The notes: generated from the letters alone by a model not told the origin. DNA of 64,000 nt from Dendrobium chrysotoxum (GCA_019925795.1 CM034310.1:10764869-10828868); one strand, 5' to 3'. Positions 11,893 through 23,960 are shown, counted from the first letter of the stretch. Translations and numbers: made by a program.

Positions 11893-12681
11893 CAAAGCCA
11901 CTTAATTCCAAACCCATAAAAGCCCAAGCTCCAGAGGTAATCAGGAAGAGGTGACCTATCCAGCCTCACCAATAAAAAACTAATAGACCAAACCCACCAC
12001 AGAACAAAGACCCTCCACCTCCAGTACAACCAACTACATGCCATCCTAAAAGTAATCGGCAAAGGCACACTGTCCAACTGCCACTCATAAAGGAGACCTG
12101 ACCTCCACAGGAGATAACAGACGGGCTAGCAAACACAGCAACCAAGGCTCCAAAACTCTCCATCCAGCAGCCACCCAAAATAGAAACCCGAAAGCTCCAG
12201 GAAAGCATAATAGCTGGGCCAATCAAAAAGACACAACCATAGGAAAAAAACCACATGATAAAAACAAGCAAATCCACCTGGGATTAATTTAATTACTCTT
12301 AATTAATAGAGGATGCCCTAATTAGAGTTTCTAGTTAACAGATCATCAGTCTAATATAAATCGTACTGTTTGATTAGTTCAAAAAATAATTTAACTCACC
12401 AACTCATTATCTTGAGTGTGTGTGTGCAAGGTTACTCAGCTTAGTGTGCACCAAATACATGACTTGACTCAAGAAAGATAAAAATACAACAAAATTGATA
12501 TTATAGACTTACTCAACCCAAGTTTGCCTGACCTTGAGCCGATTGATATTGCCAGTAGACTTGTGAACTTGAAATATTAGTGAGTATAGAAATAAAATAG
12601 ATATGCAATAATAATAGTGATAAGAAAATAATAATATTTGTTATCATTAAAATCATAATATTTGGGCCCAAATTTGTAACA

Positions 12682-14990
12682 AATATCATCAATATAGAAC
12701 TGGATAATGAATATTTTTTTTAGACAATGAGTAGTTCTTCTTCTATCTTTTTGAGAAATAAGGTAGTGTCTACACTCCCCTTAACAAAGATTATATCTAG
12801 TAGGAATGTGCTTAGCCTTTCATACCATGCTCTAGGTGCTTATTTTAGTCCATATAATGCCTTTTTTAATTTGAACACATGATTGGAAAATTATAAATTT
12901 GTAAAACTTGGGGGTTGTTCAATATGCACCTTAGTTTATTACCCCATTCAGAAAGGCACTTTTAACACCCATTTGGTATAATTTGAATCCACTAAGGCAG
13001 GTAAAAGCTAGTAGCACCACTATGGCTTTCAGTCTAGATAAAGGGGCAAAAGTCTTTTCAAAGTCAATCCTTTTTATCTAGTTGTACCCCTGAGCCACTA
13101 GTCTTGCTTCATTTTTAACCACTACACCAAAATCATTCATTTTATTTTTAAAAACCCATTTTATTCCAACAACACTCTGGTCCTTAGGTTTTCAACTAGC
13201 TCCTAAATATCATTTTTAGTAAATTGATTTAGTTCTTCTTGCAAGGCTAAGATTTAAAATTTATCACATAGTGCTTGATTTATATTTATGGGTTCAATAA
13301 TTGAGATAAAGGTAGAGTATTTCACATCTTTTTTAAGTCCATGCCTAGTTCTAAAATCTTTATATGGGCCTTCTAAGATCAGTTCTTTAGGAAGACTTAA
13401 AGAATATCTTCATTCTCTAGGTAGTAAATTTTCAGGTTCCACACTTTCTTTTAGATTTATAGATTCTACTCCTAGGGTGACCTCAATCACTTCTTCTTCT
13501 ACCCTAAACCCTCTAGAATTATTAGATTCTTCAAAAATTACATGAGTGATCTTCTCTACCACCAATGTCCTTTCATTGAAAACTCTAAAGAATTTTCAAA
13601 CATTTGTGTATACTAGAAAAACTTCTTCATCATATTTGGGGTCAAACTTTCCTAGCAGAGATTTCCCATTATTTAGAATGAACACTTTACATCCAAAGAC
13701 ATGAAAGTGAGAGAGATCGGGTGTCCTACCCTTAAGGATTTTATAGGATGATTTATTTAGCTTGGATCAAATATTTACCATATTCTAAACATAACAGGTT
13801 ATATTTATCACATTTGCCCAAAAGTATTTAGGAAGTGAGTATTCAGCTAACATGGCTCTAGCAGCTTCTATCTTTTAGCTACCCCATTCTACTAAGGGGT
13901 TCTATGAGCTGAAAAGTTATGATCTATCCCTTGCTCCTTACAGTAAGATTCAAATTTTTTATTCTCCAACTCTCCACCATGATCACTATAAATAGTCAAA
14001 ATTTCACAACCTAGCTTTCTCTAAATCCAAGTGGAGAATATCCTAAATTTCTTGAATAATTCACTTTTATAAGATAAGAATCTAACCCAAGTAAACCTCG
14101 AGTAAACATCAATAATCACATACCCAAAGACTTTCCCTCCTAGACTTATAGTCCTAACGGGTCCAAAGATATCCATGTGAAGGTCTTCTAAAGGTTTGCT
14201 AGTGTTAATGTCCTTAATTGAGTGGAAGGAGGATTTGACTTACTTTCCAAACTAACAAGCATCACATAAATGGTACTTAGTAAATTCTAGTTTGGGTATG
14301 CCTCTCACTAAGTCTTTTTGGGTAATTTTTTAAAGATTTTTTATGCTTGCATGACATAGTCTCCTATGCCTAAACTAGGATTCATCAGCAACAGCTTTTA
14401 GGCAAAGAAAAGTAACATAATCAATATAATTTAGATCAAGCATGTAAATATTGTTAATTCTTTTTTCTTACAAAATAATATTTCCATTTTAACTTATTAT
14501 GTAGCTGGTAGATAAAAATTTTATGCTGAAGCCTTTTTTACAGAGTTGGCTAATGCTGAAAAAATTATATTTTAAGCCATCTACTAATAAAATATTTTTA
14601 ATCATGAAATTTTTGAGTTATTAATTATACCTAACCCAACTACCTTCCTAGTGGTGTTGTCTTCAAATGTTATCTTGCCCCTGCCCTGGCCTCCAACATA
14701 ATGAATTGCTTTACATCTCCAATCATGTGCCTTGAACATCCGCTATCCAGCTACCATATGATCTCACATGGCCTTTTGTGATAGCAACTCTACAAAATCA
14801 TTAAGGGTTAGATTTAGGAACCCAAATAAGTTTGGGTTCCAACTTATGGATTGAAAGATGATATGCTTGCATGCTATATTGTGGTCCATACAATTTTGGC
14901 CTCCACACCAAATATATTCTACGGTGGATAGTGCATGTATGGGAGATATATCCAAGCATGTCACAAAAAAAAACATCTAACTCCTAGAAA
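12682..14990 (-). pseudogene. E1 pol, 5' part (protease, integrase, RT)
   Basis: Continues the pol of 3440-4378 beyond the inserted solo LTR. By eye it follows the E5 pol from the RT catalytic region leftward in gene order through the RT fingers (near 13000-13200), the integrase core (about 13850-14220, with HNFSA and a TIYSDHGGE-like segment) and the zinc-binding pre-integrase region. The protease signature lies near 14740. Frequent stops and indels leave no long frame. The piece at 14764-14976 matches the linker between gag and protease (NPNLFGFLNLTLNDFVELL). Confidence 0.7.
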
Positions 14991-16556
14991 TGGATTTACA
15001 AGTCTATTTGGGTTATGATGCCTCTTCCTAGGTTCAGATGATGCATTGTGTGGTGATATTTTATTTTCTTTAAAAGAAGTTAGTTTTTTTTATAGAATTT
15101 TATTTACACTTTCAAGAATTGTATTGTCAAATTTTAATTCATGCTCCCTATTATCAGCTTTATCTAAACATGCCTTTAATTTCTTAAATGAATCTTCTAG
15201 ATCAATATGATATGCTTTCAAGAAAGCATGATCATCAGTTAAATCAAGATGCTTCTTATTTAATGAATCAAATTCATTAAGCAAGATCATATGACTGTTA
15301 TCTAATATTGAGTGATCTTTCCTAAGATATTCATACTCTTTTTGCAAGTTTAAAAAGTCAGAACTAAGGCTTGCATACATTTTCTTAATCTTCTTATATA
15401 CATTATGAATTTTTTCAAAAATCTCAAATAGTTCATCATAGGAAGGCTCACATACCTCCGCTTGACTTGAATGATTAGGATGGTTATCTGCCATTAAGTA
15501 CAGGTTGGTTACCTCCTCTTTAGCTTCTATCATAGATAAGTCTGAAGTGGAGTCTGCTTAAAAAGCCTTTTGAGTCTGTAGCTTGCTCTTTTTAAATTCA
15601 ATTTTTTTTTTTCATTTTCCTTGATTGGCTGATCTTTAAGATTTGGGCAATCAGACTTCATATGTCCTAGCTTCCTATATTCAAAATAGATGACTTTAGA
15701 AGAAGTTTTGGAATTTTTATTAGATTTACATTTATTCCATTGCTGGCAATACTTTTTTTTTCAAAAAGCTTTTAAATTGCCTTGTCATCAGCACTATGTT
15801 ATCATCATCTTCAAGAACAGAATTGTTACTTTCAAAATCATTAATTTTTAGGGCTATAGTTTTCTCATTTCTTTTCTCACCTGCATCAATCTATCTTTAA
15901 CTCGCTCCTTACTCGTAAGCATTGAGTAATCCAAGTATGTTATCAATATAACAAACATTCAGATCCTTGGATTCAGTAATAGTAGTTATCTTTGAATCAT
16001 AGGAACTACATAAATAATGTAGAATCTTATTTTCTTTTTCAAAATTTGCTAGTTCTCTACCTAATACATATAGACAAGTGACAATTTGAGTGAAACTAGT
16101 ATATATTTTAGAAATAAACTCACTAAGTTTTATGTGAAATAGTTCATAATCATGGAGCAGAATGTTTAACCTAGATTATTTTACTTCATTTGTTCCTTCA
16201 TAGGGTATGTAGAGTTTATCCCAAATTTCTTTTCCAGTTGTGCAAATAGGCACACGCATGTAATCTTCATATTTTAATACACAGAAAAAATAGTTTACAT
16301 ATTTTACATTCAGTTGGACAAAATCTCTATCCGCTATGCTTCATTCATAAAAAGAAAGTTCAAATTTAATATCATTTATAAAATGTGAAGATATAAAATA
16401 TCATTCTTAAACTAACATCCATATGCAATAATCAATAGATTGTGAGAAAGTAGACATATAAATTTTCCAGAAAAATAAAAAAAAAATATTATCAAATAAA
16501 GGTGCTCGTATGATTGAATATCCTTTCGTAGTATTATGATTATTAAAACTAGCCAT
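14990..16556 (-). pseudogene. E1 gag, decayed
   Basis: Starts at an ATG at 16556 (MASFNNHNTTKGYSI), aligned with the MANCNNRNTTEGYSI start of E5. The best preserved part is 15090-15533, a 147-codon coiled-coil-like segment (LNEFDSLNKKHLDLTDDHAFLK) matching residues 350-495 of the E5 gag. The zinc knuckle near 15640-15680 reads FEYRKLGHMKSDC, with its first cysteine mutated to tyrosine. Several frameshifts. Confidence 0.75.
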
Positions 16557-16599
16557 GGATCATTTTTCAAAAGTTTTCTAAAACTTAGTTTTTGAATCC

Positions 16600-16611
16600 T
16601 CTCTGATACCA
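16600..16611 (-). other. E1 primer-binding site
   Basis: On the minus strand TGGTATCAGAGA lies two bases after the LTR end. It is one mismatch from the initiator tRNA-Met complement used by copia elements. Confidence 0.7.
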
Positions 16612-16613
16612 CT

Positions 16614-18306
16614 TAAAAATTCGTGTAGGTTGATAAACCTAAAGGAATCAGTCTGAAGCTAACCAAGAGGGGGGTGAATTAGTTATTTTAAAATTTTAAA
16701 CAAAAAAGAAAACACCTTAATCCCCTTAATGTAGAAGGAAATTAAAATTACGATAACAGAAATAAAAAATTTGGTAACCAAACAGTAAACCATAGAAAAA
16801 TAAAAGTGCAGAATAATAAAAAATATATATATAATTTTATAGTTGTTCGGCCCAGCTTGACCTACATCCACTCCCTTGAAATCTCCTTTCTAGGTATTGC
16901 ACTAGAAGTAGTGTCTCTATTTTTACCCCCAACATAAAGTGGACAAGCCCTTACAAAATCTTGTTCACCAACCCAACGAAGGTAGAGAATCTGAAATCTT
17001 TGTTCACCCTCCTCGTGAAGGCAAAGAACCTAGAATCCTTCTTCACCCTCCTAGTGAAGGTAGAGAACCTGCAATCCTTTTTCTCCTTCATAAAGAATGT
17101 ATAGAACCTAGGACTATTGCTACAGAATGTTTTCTTAGAGCCTCCAAAGGATCAAGGCAGAAGCTTGAAGAAGATAAGGAAGAACCTTGCTTGGGGTAAC
17201 CTTCTGAATCCCTTAGAAATCTCCCTTATAAAAATCTCTCCCTCTATTCTCTCTCCCAAAGCTCTCATATGCACCTCTTTGCTCCTCACAAAAACACTTA
17301 GCAGCCAAAAGTCTTGTGAAACAAGACAATAAAAGACTTTAAATAAAGAGCCTCCAAAAAAGCCGTAAATTTTAATTCAGTACATCTAATTGTCCAGTAT
17401 GCTCCAAGATCATACTATACGATCAGTTTAAGTGTTTATATTGATCTTCCCATATGATTGAACAAATCATCCTATATTATTAATACAAATACATATCTAA
17501 TCATCCAGTATGAGGGGTGGTATTTAATAATCATCCCATGCAGGAATCAGGCCATCCAATACGATCATCTTGCAGGATCAGTACAAACACATAGCTAATT
17601 ATCTAGTACGATGTGCAGCGTTTAATTATAATCCCATTCAGGAATTGGGTCATATAGTACGATGTATTTGATCATCCTGTACGATCTGATCGAATAATTT
17701 AACCATAATTAAATACTTAATCATAGGATTAATTTAGGCATGATAGTCACATATCATACAGTATGATGCATATCGTACGGTGCGATTAGACATTAAATTT
17801 GAATATTAAAATATTACTAAAATTATAATTGGAGGCTATGTTACTGATTATAACTGATCGTCCTATATGATATGGGTATTATAGTATGATTAATTTAATC
17901 ATTCTTAATTAACTGAGGTGTCCTAATTAGGGTTTTCTGCTTAACTGATCATCTAGTACAATATAAATCGTATTGTATGATTAGTTTAAAAGATAAAAAT
18001 TTTTTTAACTCACCAACTCACTCCCTTGAGTGTGTGTGTGTATAAGGTTACTTAGCTTAGTATCCATCATATACATCTTGATTCAAGATAGGTAAGTACA
18101 TTAAAGTTAAAATTAATAACAGACTCAACCTTAATCTACCTAATCTTGAGCTTATTGAAGTTACATGTGAATTGTGGACCTAAAATGTTAGTGAGCAGGG
18201 CAACAAAATAAATATTCAATAATAATGATTAATATAAGATAGCAGTATAGAAAAAATAATATTTGTTGTAATCAAAATCATAATGATTAAGTTTAGATTT
18301 GTAACC
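16614..18306 (-). repeat. E1 5' LTR
   Basis: On the plus strand it runs from TAAAAATTCG (decayed TGAAAGTTCG) to TTTGTAACC (decayed end CA). It contains the GGGGGGTGAATT tract, minisatellite copies with GAACCT and CACCCTCCT (about 16975-17110), a minus-strand TATTTAAAG box near 17338-17346, and a palindrome array (about 17385-17975). The terminal dinucleotides are both mutated, in keeping with age. Confidence 0.75.
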
Positions 18307-18451
18307 TTTATTACTTGATTGAGCGTATCTATTTATGTATATTAAGTGGGGTTATATTATTTTTAGATCAAAGAAAATTTAAGCATTGTGTAGAGGTGAT
18401 AGAGCCCTAAAATTTTATTCAATTTTAAAATTAACTCCATAGCCCTCATCA
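18307..18451 (+). repeat. G1 5' LTR, 3' remnant
   Basis: About 145 bp matching the end of the 3' LTR, with shared landmarks TGTATATTAAG, AAGCATT/AAGCATTG and TAGAGCC, ending CCCTCATCA. It directly abuts the outer end of the E1 LTR. Confidence 0.75.
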
Positions 18452-18457
18452 AGTTTT

Positions 18458-18475
18458 TGACAATGTTGTTGGGTA
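18458..18475 (+). other. G1 primer-binding site (decayed)
   Basis: TGACAATGTTGTTGGGTA sits just after the LTR. It reads as a C-to-T/G-to-A decayed TGGCGCCGTTGCCGGGGA, the primer site typical of plant Athila/Tat gypsy elements. Confidence 0.65.
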
Positions 18476-18659
18476 AGTATTTTATTTTTTATAATTTTAA
18501 CTATATTATTAAATTAATTACATAATTAGATCTTTTTTTTTAATTTTTTTTATTTAATTTACTGATTGCATATTCATGGTTACAAGCTTTATAAACATAG
18601 AAGGGAACTTTTATTAGTTGACTCTGAAATAAAAAAAAAAACTCTTTCAAAAATTCAAA

Positions 18660-19900
18660 AAATTAAAATGACCAAAAATGATTAAACTTGTACTGTATCA
18701 AGATCATCTAGACCTACTAGGGATTATGCTGACCCTTTAATAAATAGAATTCATCATAGTAGTAATAGACCTATGATCCAAGCTAATAATTTTAAATTAA
18801 AATATATCATTATTCAAATGGTTCAAAATTTTCAATTTGGAGGAACTCCTATTGAATATCCCAATTTATACCTAGTCTATTTTTTAAAAAATTCTGCAAT
18901 ATTTAAGTATAATGGTATAGTGATGCGGCTATTAGACTTTAATTATTCTCATTTTCTCTAAGAGATATAGCTAAGTTGGGGTTGAATTCTTTACCCCTAG
19001 GCTCCACAACCACTTGAAATGAGTTGGCTCATAAGTTTCTTGTTAAGTATTTCCCATCTTCAAAGACTAACAAACCTAACATGATATAACTTCTTTTATT
19101 CAGTTTGAAGGAGAATCAATTTTTAGGAGTTGGGAAAGATTTAAAAAAATTCTTAAAAAATACCCTCACCATGCTTTATTTAATTGGTTGGTTATTCAAA
19201 TACTTTATTATGTAAGATTTCCTAGAGTAATCATAGATATTACAGTTGGGGGATCATTAATGTTTAAGTCATTTGAGGAAGCATATGAATTAATAAAGAA
19301 AATGATGACTAATAATTTTGGTGGCCTCTTGATAGGATAAATCCTAAAAGAGAATGAATTTATGAATTTAACACTTTATCAATGTTAACTGCATAAGTTG
19401 CAGTAATTTCTAAAAAGTTGAGGATAATAAAAATGAATTCTGGATTAAGAATTGAATCATCTATGTAATTAAAGGATCAAAATATAATTAAAATAGTAAT
19501 GTGTAAGAGATTAAAAATAATAATTTGATTGGAAGACAAAATAATTCCTACTCTAATACATTAATCTAGTTTGGAGGAGCCATCCTAATTATAATTGGTC
19601 AAATAATATTGTTGATAATAATCAATAAATTTCCAATAAAAATAATCAATGAGTAACTTGAAATAATTCTCAACGACCTGTTAGTCCTGCATGCACTTTA
19701 GGATTTAATCAAAGCAATCAATTTGGAAGTAGAAAATCATCATTGAAAGATTTGGTGATGCAGTTAGGGACTCAATTGCAAAAGTAAGTTGCTTCAATTA
19801 AAATTTTTAAAACTTAATTAAGTTAGCTTGTAATTTTAGTTGGTAGTAGACCTCTTGGATCATTGCCTATAAATACTGAAGTTAAACAAAAGAAAAAATA
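18660..19900 (+). pseudogene. G1 gag, decayed
   Basis: Readable pieces follow the order of an Athila/Tat gag. These are VQNFQFGGTPIEYPNLYL (18773-18961), FLVKYFPSSKTNK (about 19035-19075), GGSLMFKSFEEAYELIKK (about 19250-19310), and near 19690-19880 an LGTQLQK...GSRPLGSLPINTEV-like tail. These are the capsid core and the region before the zinc knuckle. Stops and indels separate them, so no protein is expected. Confidence 0.75.
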
Positions 19901-21119
19901 AAAATAAAAATACTAATGAAAATTATTTGAAGAATGGTAGTAATGTACCCCAGCCAAATTGATAAATATAGGCAAGTCTGACAAAAAACTATAAACTTAA
20001 TGCTGTATAGGAGGCAACCCACTTATATCTTTAGTAATCTTATTTTAATGGTGAGAGTGGTACTTTAAGTACTAATTATCTTATATCCTATGTTTTAGTC
20101 TTATGTATATCACATATTTTATATTTTTGTATCATTCATATAAAAGCATGTGTTATTTATTAATATTCATTTATATTTTTATATATATTTGATTAAATTC
20201 TCCTTATACTTATATTTTTATATTGTCTTCTATTAATATCTCCATATTTTGATTATTTAATTAACCCAAATAAAAATAATAATTAAAAATTATATAAAAT
20301 TAAGATAATAATAAAATTCTAGATCATAGTTCAAATGAACACTGCGCTATAATTCATAGATTAAAAAAACTAATAATTAACAAACTTAGATTATTTAAAT
20401 TATTCACTTAATTTGAATTTATAAGTTATATATTTATACATTGATCTTTGAATTGAGATAAATAATTAAGGTTAATGAATAGATATGATTAGATTAAAAT
20501 TGAAAATCATGAAAACCTAAATTTAGAATTAGTAATCTTATTAAATTCTTACATTAAACTTATCAAGATTGTAAGAAGACTTTAAGCAAAATTGATATTC
20601 AAAAGTATTAACTATGTACTTTACAAAAATAAAAAAAATATGAAGAGATTTCTAAAAATAAAAGAAAAAAAAGAGAAAAAAAGAAGCGAGTATATTCACA
20701 AAATTAGTATAAGATAAAAGCTTAGAGTCTGACTGCAATCTTATATTTAAATTCATAAAAGATAAGATAGAAGAACAAGTACAAATGATGATAAACTAAT
20801 AAAATTTTAATTTTAACTACAAACATATCTAATCTTTAAGCTACATTATTCAATTTTGAATTCAAAAGTCAATGTTTATGTTAATAACATGTAAATTCAA
20901 ATTAAGTAATAATAAGGGTAATTAATTAGGTTAAGTGTTAGTATTTTTTCAAATAATAATTATAACTTTATTCATTTCTACTACTTCTAGATTGTGATAT
21001 ATTATCTTACAATTTAATAAATTTAAATTATTAGTTTTTATTTTAATTATTTAATTAATTAGAATTACAGATATCTTGTTTTGCTTGAGAACTAACAAGA
21101 GCTTAAGTTGGGGGGAATT
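19901..21119 (+). other. G1 post-gag noncoding region
   Basis: AT-rich stretch without ORFs, ending in the purine tract at AAGTTGGGGGGAATT just before the 3' LTR. No pol motif was recognised on either strand. Confidence 0.55.
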
Positions 21120-22571
21120 TGATAAGTGTAAATTATGTACTATTTTATATATTTTATTTTCAATAAAAATGTGTTATTTTAACTATTTTGTGTAAGAAAA
21201 AACCTAAAAATGGCAGAAATTTTAAGGATACTATAGCGCCACGGCGACCGACAAAACGTCGCAGCGACACCTTTATACCGCCGAGCACCATAAATGGGAC
21301 ATTACAGCACTGAGTTCTCTATTTGGAAGAGCTGTGGTAGCAATACATCCAGCACCACTGCATCAAAAAGTTAGCTTGGGAGTGCTATATTTTTTATTTT
21401 CAAATATCGCGGTGTCATAATTTCTCACTACTTGGCACCATTTTTTGCCACTCGGGTGTCATAGCGCTTGAATGTCAACAATGCCACGACAATGCAGTTG
21501 TAACTTCTAATGCCACATTCTCTCAGTGAAGAGACGTGACTATTCACTAAGTAATTGATCCATGTTAGCAAGCGTTATAGCGGTGCAAAAGTTTCAACAT
21601 CGAGGTATTAGTTCACTTCAATGTCGTTATAGTGCCACTCTTTCAAGCGTCGTAGTGTCAGATGCCTTTTTTTGTTGTCCTTTAAATAGTTATAATGTTT
21701 TGTTTATAAGGGAGTTCACTCACTCGTGTAAATTTAGTACTTCTTTCTATAGTACTTCTCTAGTTCCCTCTTAGAGTGAAATCTAAGGGAGGCTAGAAAA
21801 GTACAAGATGCAATCATTTGGAGTGTTTAACCTGTATTTCTTGAAGCAACTCTGTAAGTTAAGAGAGAAAAAGTATATAGGAGATACTTTAATCTTTCTA
21901 GTGATATCACTCTCTTGTATTTTTATTCTTAAAGTGCATGTTAAGTAATAATGCAGATTCTTATTCTATAAATGTTAAATGATGTTTTCAATATTATCCC
22001 ATTCTTAATATAATGCATATAATGGCAATATATATAATTAAAATATAGTGTGGTGTATAGCCTCGATGGAGAATATAAGAATAACCAAAAATATTAAAAT
22101 AGGATGTTTGCATACCTAGATATATGATGTAAAATATTCAAAATTCTTAAGAAGATATTATAATTGTTAGAGGTCAGTAGAAATTCTCTTCACCCTTCTA
22201 AGCTCGCTAGAGATTTAGGAATGCATATGCTTTGAATCACATCTATAATTAAGAGTCGCATTATGAAAGATATAAAATTTACACTCAACCATCCAAAAAA
22301 ATTTATAAAATATTATATCTAATGCTTTTACTATTTTATTTAGTGATAAAATCTCCACAAATATAATTTTTATTTTAATAGAATAATTATTGTAATTAGA
22401 GTAAATGATAGTGTTTCATGCAAGTAAGCATACTTTCTTATGGCACGTATACTTGTGTATATTAAGTTGGGTTATTTTATTTTGATATTAATGAAAATCT
22501 AAGCATTATTTAGGAGTGCTAGAGCCTTAGATTTTTATACAATTCAAAAGTTCACTCCACAACACCCATCA
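21120..22571 (+). repeat. G1 3' LTR
   Basis: Starts TGATAAGTGTAAATT, the usual Athila/Tat LTR opening, and ends ACACCCATCA; about 1.45 kb. The segment 21225-21670 is unusually CpG-rich for this window and repeats short motifs such as ATAGCGCCA, GTCGCAGCG, ATAGCGCTTG and ATAGCGGTG at irregular 20-60 bp intervals. Confidence 0.75.
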
Positions 22572-22880
22572 ATTCCTAAATGAGCAAATTTAAGACCTAA
22601 CCGACAGATCAATTCTAAGATGGGGATATTTAAACTTTTAATGGGAGATCAATTCCTAAATAAAGATGGATACCATAGTGGGAGATCGATTCCCAATTGA
22701 GCAAATTTAAGACCTGATCGAGAGATCCATTCTTAGGTAGGAAGATTTAAACTTTAAAAGGGAGATTGATTTCTGAATAAAGATGGATACCCGAATGGGA
22801 GATCGATTCCTAAATGAGCAAATTTAAGACCTGACCGAGAGATTGATTCTTGGACCAAAAGATTTGAACTTTATTAGATT
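22572..22880 (+). repeat. 117-bp tandem repeat, about 2.6 copies
   Basis: Copies start at 22572, 22689 and 22806, each with ATTCC(C/T)AA, GAGCAAATTTAAGACCT and AAGATGGATACC. Within each unit GGGAGATCGATTCC and GAGAGATCGATTCTT recur at about half the period, so the 117-bp unit looks like a diverged dimer of about 58 bp. It begins right after the G1 LTR end. Confidence 0.85.
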
Positions 22881-22989
22881 TCCATTATAGAGTAAATAAT
22901 TTATCCTTTTTATTAAAAAATTTCCTCTTAATCATCTAGATCTTATCAAAAATGACAAACAGGAATAGATTCAAGATCGAAGGAAGAAG

Positions 22990-23960
22990 AAGATGGACTC
23001 CAACTAAAACAAAAAGATCTAAGGATTTAGATTTTGTTGACTAGAATCAAGCTCCCTCGAAACTAAACTTGGGTCTCCGTATATTTTTAAATTGAATTCA
23101 ATTTCAAAAGATTCAAATTGAGGAAAGAAAATTTAATATTTTCAATTTTCTTGAATGATTTTAATATCTAATAAAATATCAATGCATAAAGATGAATCTC
23201 ATATAAAAATTTTTCAAAATCAAGTATCAAGAATAATATCTAACGCAAATGGATTTTTTAAGATTTAGGATTTTAAAAGGAAGTCATTTAGTTATTTAAT
23301 TTTGTAGCATGCTTTGTGCTTCTTTTATTATTTGACATACTTTATGCATCGTTTTTTTATTTTTGGTGCACTTCATCTTTTACTTGGCACACTTATATAC
23401 ATTTTTTATTTTGGCACGATTGTTCATCTTTTATTTGGCTCACCTTGTACATCTTTTATTTGACGCACTATGTGCATCTTTTCTATCTTTTAATTTTAAT
23501 TTTGATAAAGGAGTTTCCTTTTAAAATCTTAAAATGAGCATTCTTAGTTGTAAGATCATCTTTCAAACATGAGAGAAGAGATCTCACTCTCTAATATATG
23601 GAAAACCTACAAAAAAAACCCAATCTTTTGATGGGAGTGATATCTTGATTAGGAAAATCATTGAATAGATTTATGACCATACTAGAGATGCCTATAAGAT
23701 TTTTATTTCTAAGCCAATTTAATTTTGATATAGATTTAAATCTAAAAAATAGAAATTTACTCACACATAATAGGTGGGAGTGACGGAATAAACTTTTCTT
23801 TATAGCTTTGATTAATGATATGGTTTTATCTTTAAGTATTTAGTGGAGTCCACCATAATTTCCTTCTTTTCAAGATTTAGAATAGAGGTTAATTACCATA
23901 GAAAATGATGAATTGAATAACTTCTAATAGAAATCTACATGCAAGTCTTAAATATAAAAT
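22990..23960 (-). mobile_element. Copia post-pol fragment
   Basis: No coding sequence. The stretch 23310-23490 is the inverted-repeat unit array of the copia elements in minus orientation (GCACACTT, TTTGGCACGATTGTTCATC, GACGCACTATGTGCATC). 23540-23620 aligns with the E5 text around 51790-51850 (GTGAGATTATCTT-like, then GAGATGACTCTC-like). Ends are approximate. Confidence 0.55.

Larger units (their letters stand above)
5843..12281 (-). mobile_element. LINE-like fragment (L1) with poly(A) tail, split by E3
   Basis: Two pieces, 5843-6491 and 11898-12281, form about 1 kb once E3 is removed. The left end begins with a T-run (the poly(A) of a minus-strand retroposon). Both flanks carry TTTAATTACTCT (5831-5842 and 12288-12299), extending to 17 of 18 matching bases (5825-5842 and 12282-12299), a target-site duplication of the length LINEs make. 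The pieces contain long but featureless minus-strand frames (5883-6170, 11966-12277) and no recognisable RT motif. It is probably a 5'-truncated 3' end of a LINE; a long SINE-like retroposon is the alternative. Confidence 0.65.
4379..12681 (-). mobile_element. Solo copia LTR (S1) in E1 pol, TSD AATAT, itself interrupted
   Basis: The two LTR pieces, 4379-5842 and 12300-12681, add up to about 1.85 kb, the length of the E5 LTR. The piece starts TGAAAGTTCATG and ends with AAATTTGTAACA, matching both ends of the E5 LTR in minus orientation. AATAT flanks both sides. No internal copia sequence lies between the halves other than later insertions, so this is a solo LTR left by LTR-LTR recombination. 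The left piece carries the 35-40 bp AACCTGAATCCTTTTACTCCC-type minisatellite (4790-4990), a minus-strand TATTTAAG box (5213-5220) and a decayed palindrome array (5260-5830). Confidence 0.85.
2290..18306 (-). mobile_element. Copia element E1 (SIRE/Maximus-like), decayed, interrupted
   Basis: Minus-strand Ty1/copia element. From right to left it has a 5' LTR (16614-18306), a primer-binding site (16600-16611), gag, pol, and a noncoding post-pol region (2290-3439). Its pol is split at the RT catalytic codons by an inserted solo LTR (4379-12681), whose AATAT duplication (4374-4378 and 12682-12686) joins the two pol halves exactly. The polypurine tract and the junction with a left LTR were not recognised, so the left end is probably deleted or rearranged. 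Its right end abuts the truncated 5' LTR of gypsy element G1, so E1 probably inserted into that LTR. Many stops and frameshifts make it an old, dead copy. Confidence 0.75.
18307..22571 (+). mobile_element. Gypsy element G1 (Athila/Tat-like), pol-less
   Basis: A Ty3/gypsy element with a truncated 5' LTR (18307-18451), primer-binding site (18458-18475), decayed gag (18660-19900), a noncoding stretch, polypurine tract (about 21103-21117) and 3' LTR (21120-22571). After gag, the text near 19975-20030 (AGGAGGCAACCCA) resembles what normally follows pol in Athila/Tat elements, so the whole pol has been lost. The missing left part of its 5' LTR is presumably where E1 inserted. Confidence 0.75.

Noticed and set aside
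11966..12277. 103-codon minus-strand hydrophobic ORF
   Set aside because: Lies inside LINE-like fragment L1. It has no domain, and overlapping frames are equally open.
13288..13545. 85-codon plus-strand ORF
   Set aside because: Antisense shadow of the decayed E1 integrase/RT region on the minus strand.
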